Source: UBA11606 sp039815945 (lineage in GTDB: Bacteria > Actinomycetota > Acidimicrobiia > Acidimicrobiales > Aldehydirespiratoraceae). From it: a stretch of DNA of 13,172 nt. The position numbers and the translations under genes are program-made. Of the stretch, positions 1-6,217 are shown one piece after another; position 1 is the stretch's first letter; each line of letters starts with the position of its first letter. The notes under the pieces are model-generated. The model made no database searches. It was not told the DNA's origin and was given only the letters and a program-made list of their open reading frames with translations. Location of the stretch: NCBI GenBank assembly GCA_039815945.1, contig JBCBYI010000118.1, positions 1 to 13,172 of the forward strand, written 5' to 3'.

Positions 1-876
1 GAGCGGATTGGGCTTCACCGAGGGGTAGATGGCCCGCACGACCGCAGCGTCGATCGCTGCGCGCACCCGTTGGGCTTCGGGCTCGAGGATACGGTGGCTA
101 CGCAGCTGCCTCACCTCGCCGAGGTAGCGGTCGAGCAGGTGTCCGAGCGCGTAGACCTCGAGCGAGCGAGCGATCGCGCTGAGGGGTCCGAGGGGTCCCA
201 GGCGGCGCAGAATGCGGCGGGCGAAGAGCTCGACGCCCTTGCGGAGCATGTCGCGCATGGCGTCGTCGCTCCAGTGAGGACGGACACCGATCGACCGCCC
301 GACTCGCTCGACGAGGGTGTCGGGGTCGAGGTCGTGAACCTCGCGAAGACCGTGGAGGATCGTCGCCAGGTACATCTCGCTCGGCGGGGCCGGGTCGCGA
401 TGCTCGGGTGGTTCCGGGGCGGTGAAGGTGAGGGTCGGGTGACCGTCGACGGGAGCGAGGGCGGCGACCGCGCCGTACGCGGAATCGAGCACGGTGCGAC
501 GTTCGCCGGGAGCGAGGGCGCCGATGTCGGCGGGCAGGTCGAGTTCGCCGGGACGTCGTCGGTTCTCCTGGGCCTGGACGTCGGCGAACTGTTCCAGGGT
601 GATCAGATAGCGACGGCCGAGGGCGCCAGCGTCGGCCCGACGGTGCTCGAGGAAGGCGGGGGCGCCGCCCCAGCGGCCCGAGTGGCCGGCGAAGCAGACG
701 TTGGTGTCGAAGACGGCCGGTCCGTCGGCTCTCGGCGGGCTCGGATCTCGGGCCCCGTCGTGGTGATCGGCGGATCCCTCGGCGAGCCCGCCGTCGAGAT
801 ACACGAGGAAGCGGTCGCGGGAGCAGTTGGAGCCGTAGCAGGCGTACCAGACGAGCGTTTCGGGATCGGGGGACAT
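1..876 (-). CDS. Gamma-glutamylcyclotransferase-like (AIG2/GGCT fold) protein, 3' end cut by window edge
   Basis: I translated 292 codons by hand from ATG at 876; the frame stays open to position 1, so the C-terminus lies outside the window. The N-terminus, WYACYGSN at residues 10-17, carries the YGSN signature of the GGCT/AIG2 fold. It is followed by FLVYLDGG (24-31), CFAGHSGRWGG (62-72) and YLITLEQFADVQAQE (88-102), a layout seen in bacterial GGCT-like proteins that are often labelled histone deacetylase. The usual GGCT-like part ends around SEMYLATILHGLREVH (166-181). About 100 further residues follow, helical and Arg/Leu-rich with LEVYALGHLLDRYL (239-252), which I cannot assign. Substrate and reaction are unknown; cyclotransferase activity is inferred only from the fold. 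There is no strong ribosome binding site before the ATG. It is divergent from the DivIVA-like gene across about 115 bases. Confidence 0.72.
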   Translation of the reverse strand, partial: MSPDPETLVWYACYGSNCSRDRFLVYLDGGLAEGSADHHDGARDPSPPRADGPAVFDTNVCFAGHSGRWGGAPAFLEHRRADAGALGRRYLITLEQFADVQAQENRRRPGELDLPADIGALAPGERRTVLDSAYGAVAALAPVDGHPTLTFTAPEPPEHRDPAPPSEMYLATILHGLREVHDLDPDTLVERVGRSIGVRPHWSDDAMRDMLRKGVELFARRILRRLGPLGPLSAIARSLEVYALGHLLDRYLGEVRQLRSHRILEPEAQRVRAAIDAAVVRAIYPSVKPNPL

Positions 877-991
877 CGCGGCCGAGGGTAGTGGTCCACA
901 AGACCCAGGTCCGAGGTCCTCAAGCGCGGTGTCCACAGGCCGATGGATCACCAGAGCGCCGTGATGGGCACGGCGGTGGGAGGTCCAGGCC

Positions 992-2641
992 GTGAACGAG
1001 CCGACCGGTGACAACGAGGCCATCATGCGAGCACGCGAACTCGAGATCGAGGTCGCTCGTCTCAACGCCGAGCTCGAGACCGTTCGAGGTGAAGGCGAGC
1101 CGACCGACATCGCCGCCCGCTTCTTGGGCATGGCCGCCACGACCGTCGATCAGGCGATGACGGATGCCCGCCGTGAGGCCGACGAGCTCGCTGCCGAGGT
1201 CAGTGCCGCCGCCGAGGCCCGACGCGACGAGGCGACTCGCATCGCTGAGGAGGCCGAGGCCCGCACCGACGCGCTCCGCAGCGAGGCGGCCGACCACGAA
1301 TCCGTGGTCGAGCAGGCCCGCAGCGACGCAGCCGACATCACCGCTGCCGCCGAGGCCGAGGCCGAGGCCCTGATCGCGGCCGAACGGACCCGGGTCGCCG
1401 ACGAGATCGAACGCCTGAGCTCGGTGCGCACTGCGCTCGAAGACGAGCGAGGCGCGCTCGAGGCGTACCACGATGAACTCAAGCGACGAGTCCAGGAACT
1501 CGCCGAGTCGATGGTGTCGTTCATGACGACCGAGCCGCCGATCGCTGCGGCCGCCGCCATCGAGGACCTGACCGCCCCCGAGCTCGCCGTCGTGTCGGAT
1601 CCCACCGCCGTCATCGACGACACGCCCGAGGCGCCGCTCGCCGCCGTGGCCGACGATGTCGAGCCCGAACCGATCGAGCCCGATGCCCACGATGTCGACG
1701 ATGCCCACGAAAATGCAGTCGAGTCGTTCGGCGTCGAGGACATCGCCTCGGAGCCGAGCTTCGTCGACGAGATCATCGAGCATGCCCACGACGCCATGCA
1801 CGACGCCCTCGAGGCCGACGCCGCCGTGATCGAAGCCGTCGAGACCGACCCGGTCGAGACGGTCGAGGACGCGGTCGCTGCGCCCTCCACCTCGCCGATC
1901 GACTGGAGCGCCGGTGCCGGCACCACCGAGCCGGCGCCGGAAGCGCCGGTGTCGCCGTTCGCCGCGTTCGACACCACGCCGGCGGAACCCGCCGTCGCGA
2001 CCGATGAGCCGATCGACGACATCGCTCCCGAGGTCGACGAGCCGGTCTCGCCGTTCGCGGCGATCGACGCCGCCTATGCCGCAGCCGAGCCCGCCGACGA
2101 GCCGGTGTCGCCCTTCGCGGCCTTCGACCAGCCGGTCGAGCCGACCAGCCCGTTCGGTGCGCCGGCCAAGCCGGTCGAGCCGTCGGCCTTTTACGACGCC
2201 CCCGCCGAGCCGGCTCCCGCAGCGCCGAGCTTCGCCGACATGATGGCGCCGCCCGCCCCGCCGGTGCCGCCCGCCCCGCCCGCTCCGGCGATCGAGCCCG
2301 CACCGGAGGCCGGCGAGTTCGGCGGCGTCCCGGTCGTCGAGAGCGAGACCACCGCCGCCGGCCTGCCGAGCCGTCGTCCCCGCCTCGGCGGCCTCTTCAA
2401 CCGAGGCACCGCCGACAAGGCGGCCGATGCCGAGGCCACCGAGCCGGAGGCTCCGGCTGCGCCGACCGGCGGTCTGTTCGGTTCGCAGGGCGCCCGTCTG
2501 ATCGAACAGACCTCGCCCGAGGACCTGGCCGCGGCGCTGGCCGATGAGTCAGCCGAGGACGAGCGATTCCGCACCTTCCTCGACGGCGACGACGGCAGCG
2601 ATCCCAGCCGGGACTGGCTGCTGCGCAACGAGCAGGGCTGA
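992..2641 (+). CDS. DivIVA-like coiled-coil protein with long Pro/Ala/acidic tail
   Basis: 549 codons from a GTG start; GGGAGGT at 978-984 sits 7 bases upstream and supports it. Residues about 14-175 are a nearly continuous Ala/Glu/Arg-rich coiled coil. AARFLGMAATTVDQAMTDAR resembles the second coiled-coil segment of DivIVA/Wag31 proteins, where an AAR..L..A..T.DE.. pattern precedes AEA-rich heptads. From about 185 to 520 the chain is acidic and Pro/Ala-rich, probably disordered, with four SPFxAxD-type repeats (about 319-390). The C-terminus is a short Asp/Glu-rich segment ending DWLLRNEQG. The classical N-terminal DivIVA lipid-binding module is not obvious, so this is a DivIVA-like scaffold rather than Wag31 itself. 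A role in cell-pole or septum organisation is inference. The stop codon abuts the stop of the convergent membrane-protein gene. Confidence 0.75.
   Translation: MNEPTGDNEAIMRARELEIEVARLNAELETVRGEGEPTDIAARFLGMAATTVDQAMTDARREADELAAEVSAAAEARRDEATRIAEEAEARTDALRSEAADHESVVEQARSDAADITAAAEAEAEALIAAERTRVADEIERLSSVRTALEDERGALEAYHDELKRRVQELAESMVSFMTTEPPIAAAAAIEDLTAPELAVVSDPTAVIDDTPEAPLAAVADDVEPEPIEPDAHDVDDAHENAVESFGVEDIASEPSFVDEIIEHAHDAMHDALEADAAVIEAVETDPVETVEDAVAAPSTSPIDWSAGAGTTEPAPEAPVSPFAAFDTTPAEPAVATDEPIDDIAPEVDEPVSPFAAIDAAYAAAEPADEPVSPFAAFDQPVEPTSPFGAPAKPVEPSAFYDAPAEPAPAAPSFADMMAPPAPPVPPAPPAPAIEPAPEAGEFGGVPVVESETTAAGLPSRRPRLGGLFNRGTADKAADAEATEPEAPAAPTGGLFGSQGARLIEQTSPEDLAAALADESAEDERFRTFLDGDDGSDPSRDWLLRNEQG
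1946..2161 (+). repeat. Four SPFAAFD-type short linear repeats inside the DivIVA-like gene
   Basis: PVSPFAAFD (1946-1972), PVSPFAAID (2042-2068), PVSPFAAFD (2102-2128) and PTSPFGA (2141-2161) recur inside a disordered tail. The first and third copies are identical as protein but differ at wobble bases, so the peptide rather than the DNA appears to be conserved. Such repeats often serve as docking motifs; no partner is identifiable here. Confidence 0.7.
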
Positions 2642-3169
2642 TCAGGAACGCAGGCTGGCGACCGGGTCGACCACCGGCCGGAAGTCGCCGCCGGCGATCG
2701 TCACCGGCGCCGTGAGGTCGATGACCTCACCGGAACTCAGCAGCGCGGTGAGGTCACCCTCGCCGCCGCGACCGATCTGCTCGACGCGATTCCACGCGCC
2801 GCCGCGATAGATCCAGTTCCCCTCGCGCACGAGTTCGGGCGGCAGCACCGCGCCCGGCTTGACCATCGCGGCGCGGCTCGACGTGTGGAGCCGGACCAGC
2901 CGGATCGAGGGAAGCAGCAGAGCAAGGCTCACCGTGATCACCGAGAAGGCGATGATCGCAGCGATCAGCGATTCGGTGACGGCGGCGATGACGAGAAGGG
3001 TCGCACCGACGCCCACCGCGGCGGCGGTGAGCACCATGGCGAACACCGTCGACGACTTGTCGGTGGCGTGCACGGCCGCGCCCGGGTCGAGGTCGACCAG
3101 GCGACCTGACGACGCAAACTCGAGCATCTGTTCGTTGGCGTCACGCGGACGCCGATCAATCCAACCCAT
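2642..3169 (-). CDS. Hypothetical two-helix membrane protein
   Basis: Starting at ATG 3169 the product is 175 residues, beginning MGWIDRRPRDANEQMLEF. GTG at 3172 and 3175 are in frame and lie closer to the GAGGG at 3181-3185, so the true start may be 3-6 bases upstream. Residues about 44-66 and 69-88 form two adjacent hydrophobic helices (TVFAMVLTAAAVGVGATLL and IAAIIAFSVITVSLALLL). A C-terminal domain of about 85 polar residues follows, with WIYRGGAWNRVEQIGRGGEGDL. The family is not recognised; the topology suggests a small hairpin membrane anchor with N- and C-termini on the same side. The same frame is open further upstream, but that stretch has poor coding character and belongs to other features. 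The gene is convergent with, and directly abuts, the DivIVA-like gene. Confidence 0.6.
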   Translation of the reverse strand: MGWIDRRPRDANEQMLEFASSGRLVDLDPGAAVHATDKSSTVFAMVLTAAAVGVGATLLVIAAVTESLIAAIIAFSVITVSLALLLPSIRLVRLHTSSRAAMVKPGAVLPPELVREGNWIYRGGAWNRVEQIGRGGEGDLTALLSSGEVIDLTAPVTIAGGDFRPVVDPVASLRS

Positions 3170-3245
3170 CACCACATGGTCCCTCACTGGTGAATGGAAA
3201 CCATGGCACAGCGAACCGGACTCTGCCAGCGCATCACACGCAGCG

Positions 3246-3463
3246 TCACCGGTGTGGCTTACGCCAGAGCCGATGAGGGCGCTCCGGCTGTCGGCCGGCG
3301 AGATACGCCTCGAGGATCGCGAGACCCTCGTCGTCGATGAACGTCGTGTAACACAGGTGTGCGTGCTTTGCCCACACTTTCCTCCGGCACTCGAGCGTTT
3401 CGCCGACGCGAAGGGTTGGTGGAGGTTGACAACCTTGGAAAGCCGCTCCACACTGAACGTCAT
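3246..3463 (-). pseudogene. Possible small gene with a one-base frameshift
   Basis: Two minus-strand frames share this stretch. From ATG 3463 the frame reads MTFSVERLSKVVNLHQPF with strongly G/C third positions, then degenerates. In the neighbouring frame, the region from about RVGETLECRRKVW through LEAYLAGRQPERPHRLW to the TGA at 3246 has strongly G/C third positions, while its own first 23 codons do not. Joining the two by adding one base near 3407-3412 gives a plausible protein of about 71 residues. I do not recognise the family. It is either a frameshifted remnant or a sequencing error; coding potential from third-position bias is the only evidence. Confidence 0.3.
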
Positions 3464-3492
3464 ACCCACTCGCTGCCACGGCGGCGAGTTCG

Positions 3493-3516
3493 GAGCCGAC
3501 CCTTCAGGGTGGGCTC
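3493..3516 (-). terminator. GC-rich hairpin after the NYN reading frame
   Basis: GAGCC.ACCCT and AGGGT.GGCTC face each other across a two-base centre with one mismatch, forming a 10-bp stem. On the minus strand the hairpin starts 3 bases after the second stop (3520-3522) of the frame that continues past the NYN gene. There is no clear U-tract, so termination is only probable. Its placement suggests the original NYN gene ended at 3520. Confidence 0.45.
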
Positions 3517-3519
3517 TTG

Positions 3520-3618
3520 TCATTTCCAGGCGTTCGGTTTGTCGTACCGGGCTGAGCCGCCGATGATCGGGTCATCGAGTTGGTGGGTGCGGTAGAGGTT
3601 CGGTCGAATGGGACGCGA
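3520..3618 (-). other. In-frame C-terminal extension beyond the NYN stop codon
   Basis: After the TGA at 3619-3621 the same frame stays open for 32 codons to another TGA at 3520-3522. It includes NLYRTHQLDDPI and ends KPNAWK. NYN/LabA-type proteins commonly end with a segment of the form L..(S/C)QLPD.(I/V) followed by KP..W, so this looks like the genuine C-terminus now separated by a stop. Readthrough, a nonsense mutation or a base-call error could each explain it. Confidence 0.45.
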
Positions 3619-4650
3619 TCAGCTTGCTGCTTCGCTCAGTTCGCGTGCGACCGTGGCCGTGGGGCTGAAGACTGCGACTTCCTGGCCGTGTTCCACGATC
3701 CGTCTGACGGCAGGCGTCAGGTCCGTGTCGTTCGTGACGAGCACCGAAAGGTCGCATTGCCGGAGGTGGTAGTCGTCCACCAGTTCGACGCCGATCGCTA
3801 CGTCAGTGAACTTCTCCTCCGGCAGCCGAACTCTGACCTTCCACGGGCGCGTCGATCCCCTCTCCAGATTGTCCAACGATGCTGCGATGCCCGGCAGAAG
3901 CGGAGGGCGGACACGCTCGATCCACGACTCATCCCCAGGCAGCGACCGGAACTCGGTGCGCTGTTTGAACACACCCCTCCGGACATCGACGCCAGTAGCG
4001 CTCAGCGCCTTCAGGTAAGTCTTCTGGCGTTCGACGCTGCCTGGATCTTCTGCGATGTGGGCGAGCAGCTGGGCGGTGAAGTACTTGACGGCGGTGAGGT
4101 CGTATCCGCTTGGGGTCAGCGTCTCAGCAACAGCTCTGATGTCGAGCCATTTGAACTTGGATGTTCTGAGCGACGAGCCGTAGAGGTTGAGAGCGTCGAT
4201 GTAGACGGTGCATCGAGGATTCGAGCTCACGACAAGCGCTGCTTTCGTTGAGCTGTCGGGATCGAGAGAAGTTGCCGTTGCACGGGATGCCACAGTACCG
4301 ACGGTTGGGGCCTGTGGATTGTGGACGGAATCTCGCGACGAGGTTGGCGTGGTTGTGCACGCTGGTGGGCTCAGCTCGTTCTCCTGCTCGAGCAGCCGGA
4401 TCCGCTTCTTCGCCTCACGCAGATCAGCCAACTCATCGGTTGTGGGCCCGGACCGGATCCCGTCATCGCGATCGGCCTGGCGAAGCCAGTTCTGCAGACA
4501 CGATTCCGAGATCCCGAAATCCTCCGCGATGTCTCGGATCCGAACTCCGGGCCCGCGGCTACGGGCAACCCGGATCACATCCTCACGGAACTCTCTCGGA
4601 TAGGCAGGCGGCATGTGAACATCCTCTCCCGTGACGCCTCCCGGCACCAC
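3619..4650 (-). CDS. NYN-domain (PIN-like nuclease) protein, in frame with an IS3 OrfA N-terminus
   Basis: The open frame encodes 343 residues from GTG 4650; ATG 4614 has a good site, GAGAGGA, 7 bases upstream. Residues 13-92 are an IS3-type OrfA helix-turn-helix. Residues 147-343 are an NYN domain (LabA/DUF88-like): YIDALNLY with Asp152 and Asn155 at strand 1, EEKFTDVAIGVELVDD (278-293) with the acidic centre, and VTNDTDLTPAV (306-316) with the second Asp cluster, then GQEVAVFSP. These acidic residues fit the metal-binding site of PIN-like RNases, so RNA cleavage is a reasonable inference. An independent NYN gene could start at GTG 4230 (residue 141) or GTG 4293. The reading frame ends at a TGA after which family-like sequence continues. 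Lower GC than the flanks suggests acquisition. Confidence 0.7.
   Translation of the reverse strand: MVPGGVTGEDVHMPPAYPREFREDVIRVARSRGPGVRIRDIAEDFGISESCLQNWLRQADRDDGIRSGPTTDELADLREAKKRIRLLEQENELSPPACTTTPTSSRDSVHNPQAPTVGTVASRATATSLDPDSSTKAALVVSSNPRCTVYIDALNLYGSSLRTSKFKWLDIRAVAETLTPSGYDLTAVKYFTAQLLAHIAEDPGSVERQKTYLKALSATGVDVRRGVFKQRTEFRSLPGDESWIERVRPPLLPGIAASLDNLERGSTRPWKVRVRLPEEKFTDVAIGVELVDDYHLRQCDLSVLVTNDTDLTPAVRRIVEHGQEVAVFSPTATVARELSEAAS
4375..4614 (-). mobile_element. IS3-family OrfA fragment (transposase helix-turn-helix)
   Basis: MPPAYPREFREDVIRVAR, then IRDIAEDFGISESCLQNWLR and a leucine-zipper-like ELADLREAKKRIRLLEQENE, is the standard OrfA layout of IS3 elements (HTH_Tnp_1 family). 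Similarity stops after ENE, where intact elements continue with VLRRA and the frameshift into OrfB; here the sequence changes to unrelated coding. No OrfB follows. I found no convincing terminal inverted repeat upstream of 4650. This is a truncated remnant unable to transpose alone. Confidence 0.72.
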
Positions 4651-4709
4651 AGCTCAGATGTCACCGCTACCCGCGGCAGACCCAAACGTCGCAGACCTAC
4701 TGTGTGGCC

Positions 4710-5390
4710 ATGGCCACCAATCACCTCGCTGTGCTCGGCGCGATGCTCGCCGACAACACCCGCGCCGAGATTCTCTGCACACTGATGGACGGTCGAGCCC
4801 ACACCGGTGGCGAACTTGCTGGCCACATCGGTGTAGGCCCGTCGACGGTCAGCGAGCACTTGTCCAAACTCCAAGAACGACAGATGGTCACCGTTGAGCC
4901 CCAAGGCCGCCACCGCTACTTCCGACTGGCGTCACCCGAGATCGCCGAGATGCTCGAAACGCTCGGCGCAGCCTGTCACCCGATCGACATATCGCCACCG
5001 GCAGCCCCGGCAGCGTTGTTGTACGCACGCACCTGCTACGACCACCTCGCAGGCGAGCTCGCCGTCCAGATCTATGACCAACTCCTCGCCGACGGGCGCC
5101 TCGATCACCATCACGGCCAACTCGTTCTCACCCCAACGGGCGAGGCGACACTCTCAGCAATCGGCGTCGACATTGACAAGGCACGAGGGGCAAGGCGGCC
5201 CACTGTCCGGAGTTGTCTCGATTGGACCCAACGCCGCCACCACCTGGCCGGCTCCGCAGCCGCCGCCACGCTCGACACATTCCTCACCCAACGCTGGATC
5301 ACCAGAGGCCCCAAACCACGAACAGTCAACCTCACCGACCGCGGCAGACGTGCTATCGCCAAACACTTCAACCTGAATCTGAACCGGTGA
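4710..5390 (+). CDS. ArsR/SmtB-type winged-helix transcriptional regulator
   Basis: 226 residues from ATG 4710 (an in-frame GTG lies at 4704). Residues about 6-80 form a winged helix: DNTRAEILCTLMDGRAHTGG, recognition helix VGPSTVSEHLSKLQER, then a wing with GRHRYFRLA. The C-terminal half carries ARTCYDHLAGELAV and SCLDWTQRRHHLAG, motifs of a longer ArsR subfamily in which a second domain follows the DNA-binding one; the family's CVC-type metal site in the recognition region is absent. Cysteines in TCYDHLAG, SCLDW and GAACHP could serve sensing, but the ligand is unknown. No clear Shine-Dalgarno sequence precedes the start, so a leaderless mRNA is possible. It is divergent from the OrfA/NYN frame by about 95 bases and is followed after 48 bases by a broken TetR regulator. 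Confidence 0.82.
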   Translation: MATNHLAVLGAMLADNTRAEILCTLMDGRAHTGGELAGHIGVGPSTVSEHLSKLQERQMVTVEPQGRHRYFRLASPEIAEMLETLGAACHPIDISPPAAPAALLYARTCYDHLAGELAVQIYDQLLADGRLDHHHGQLVLTPTGEATLSAIGVDIDKARGARRPTVRSCLDWTQRRHHLAGSAAAATLDTFLTQRWITRGPKPRTVNLTDRGRRAIAKHFNLNLNR

Positions 5391-5438
5391 CTCAGGTCAG
5401 AGAGCGACAGACCCGACGATGGCATGCCAACGGACTGC

Positions 5439-5727
5439 GTTGCGAGCTTCGACAGTCGGGTCCGCCGCTCCTCCGTTCAGCGCCAGTTCGCGACCAAGGA
5501 CGACCTATGGCGTGCCGCCGTCGACCACCTCCGCGAAGAGACGATCCAGCGCCGGGGCGACTCCGAATAGTTCGACCTCACTTCCGCGATCGCCGCACTG
5601 CTGGAAGATCAGACCAGTCGACCCAGGCTCCTCGCATCACTATTGACCGACAACGACAAGGGCAGCGCTGATCGCATCGCCTACCTCGCCGAGACCTTCC
5701 AAGCGCTCCTCGCTCAACCGAAGGAGG
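5439..5727 (+). pseudogene. TetR-family regulator remnant
   Basis: One plus frame reads RRSSVQRQFATKDDLWRAAV, which matches the TetR helix-turn-helix end (xVSRSSVYRxFxSKDxLWRAA). It then hits TAG at 5568-5570 and continues with FDLTSAIAALLEDQTSRP, LLASLL and RIAYLAETFQALLAQP. There is no start codon or first helix in frame, so the N-terminal third is missing or out of frame. The reading is cut at about 5728 by the IS3 terminus. A stop codon, missing 5' end and truncated 3' end together indicate a dead gene. The similarity call rests on the KDDLWRAAV motif and the helical character that follows. Confidence 0.6.
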
Positions 5728-5998
5728 TGAACCTCCCCGGGTTTCACGCAGGCGTGGTGGTTTGAGTTTCGGCCTGCTGGCCAGGGTTGGCCTGACGGTA
5801 GTAGAGGTCTTCGAACTCCGCTGGCGGGATGCGGCCGAGTTCCTGGAAGAGGCGGCGGTGGTTGAACCAGTCGACCCATTCGAGGGTGGCGAGTTCGAGG
5901 TCGTCGATGCCGCGCCAGGGGCCTTTGTTTCGAACGAGTTCGGTCTTGTAGAGCCCGATGATCGATTCCGCGAGAGCGTTGTCGTATGAATCGCCGCG
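5728..5998 (-). mobile_element. IS3-family OrfB C-terminal fragment with one IS terminus
   Basis: Translating minus from 5998 to the TGA at 5744-5746 gives RGDSYDNALAESIIGLYKTE, then LEWVDWFNHRRLFQELGRIP and FEDLYYRQ. This is the well-conserved C-terminal end of IS3 OrfB (rve integrase core); the Glu of ALAES is the third DDE catalytic residue. The sequence at 5728-5744, TGAACCTCCCCGGGTTT, looks like an actinobacterial IS3-type terminal repeat beginning TGAACC. The first two catalytic Asp residues are missing because similarity stops at about 5998. The fragment lies on the wrong side of the OrfA fragment to be the rest of the same intact element. Confidence 0.78.
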
Positions 5999-6024
5999 TG
6001 TTCGATCGGTGTCACGTTGCGAGC

Positions 6025-6045
6025 ATTTGCAAATCCATTTGCAAA
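6025..6045 (+). repeat. Direct repeat of ATTTGCAAA, 12-bp period
   Basis: ATTTGCAAA occurs at 6025-6033 and 6037-6045, separated by TCC. The first copy extends to the perfect palindrome ATTTGCAAAT. This AT-rich pair stands out in GC-rich DNA and sits between the truncated IS3 OrfB and the 3' end of the tRNA. It could be an operator, a recombination crossover site or an insertion scar. Confidence 0.55.
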
Positions 6046-6091
6046 CGACACCCCTGGGAGTGATTCACCCCACTGCTACCAGGGACTTCTG

Positions 6092-6178
6092 TGGTGTCGG
6101 AGGGGGGACTTGAACCCCCACGTCCTTTCGGACACTGGCACCTTAAGCCAGCGCGTCTGCCAATTCCGCCACTCCGAC
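6092..6178 (-). tRNA. tRNA-Leu, apparent anticodon AAG
   Basis: The minus strand folds as a class II tRNA. Acceptor stem GTCGGAG (6178-6172) pairs fully with CTCCGAC (6102-6096); the D-arm has GCG/CGC; anticodon stem CTGGC/GCCAG encloses loop TTAAGGT; the long variable arm is TGTCC-GAAA-GGACG; T-stem GGGGG/CCCCC encloses TTCAAGT. Discriminator A (6095) and an encoded CCA (6094-6092) follow. The long variable arm and A73 fit leucine. The seven-base loop puts the anticodon at 6144-6142 as AAG, where actinobacterial relatives of this sequence usually carry GAG or CAG. Confidence 0.93.
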
Positions 6179-6183
6179 GTGGC

Positions 6184-6202
6184 CATCCGGGAGGCCCGGA
6201 TG
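6184..6202. promoter_or_regulatory. Perfect 8-bp hairpin or operator in the tRNA leader
   Basis: CATCCGGG, a three-base AGG loop, then CCCGGATG form a perfect palindrome 6 bases upstream of the tRNA 5' end, on the tRNA precursor. It is also about 88 bases upstream of the neocarzinostatin-like operon on the other strand. It may be a leader hairpin used in tRNA processing or a binding site for a repressor; the sequence alone does not decide. Confidence 0.5.
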
Positions 6203-6211
6203 CGGAGGTGA

Positions 6212-6217
6212 AGCGTA
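6212..6217 (-). promoter_or_regulatory. Candidate -10 element for tRNA-Leu
   Basis: TACGCT on the minus strand fits the TAnnnT core of actinobacterial vegetative promoters and lies 33 bases before the mature tRNA 5' end. No good -35 is visible at the usual spacing, so the call is weak. Confidence 0.3.

Noticed and set aside
98..901. Long Arg/Pro-rich minus-strand open frame over the GGCT-like gene
   Set aside because: Extreme Arg content and no motifs; the neighbouring minus frame from 876 has YGSN and normal composition and is the real gene.
880..945. Two GTCCACA copies in the divergent spacer as DnaA boxes
   Set aside because: They miss the TTAT part of the box, and no origin genes are nearby.
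4616..4632. TGAACATCCTCTCCC as an IS3 terminal repeat matching 5728
   Set aside because: Only partial similarity and the wrong orientation for the upstream end of the OrfA fragment.
6052..6084. CCCTGG/CCAGGG pair downstream of the tRNA as a terminator
   Set aside because: Only six pairs around a 21-base loop and no U-tract on the minus strand.
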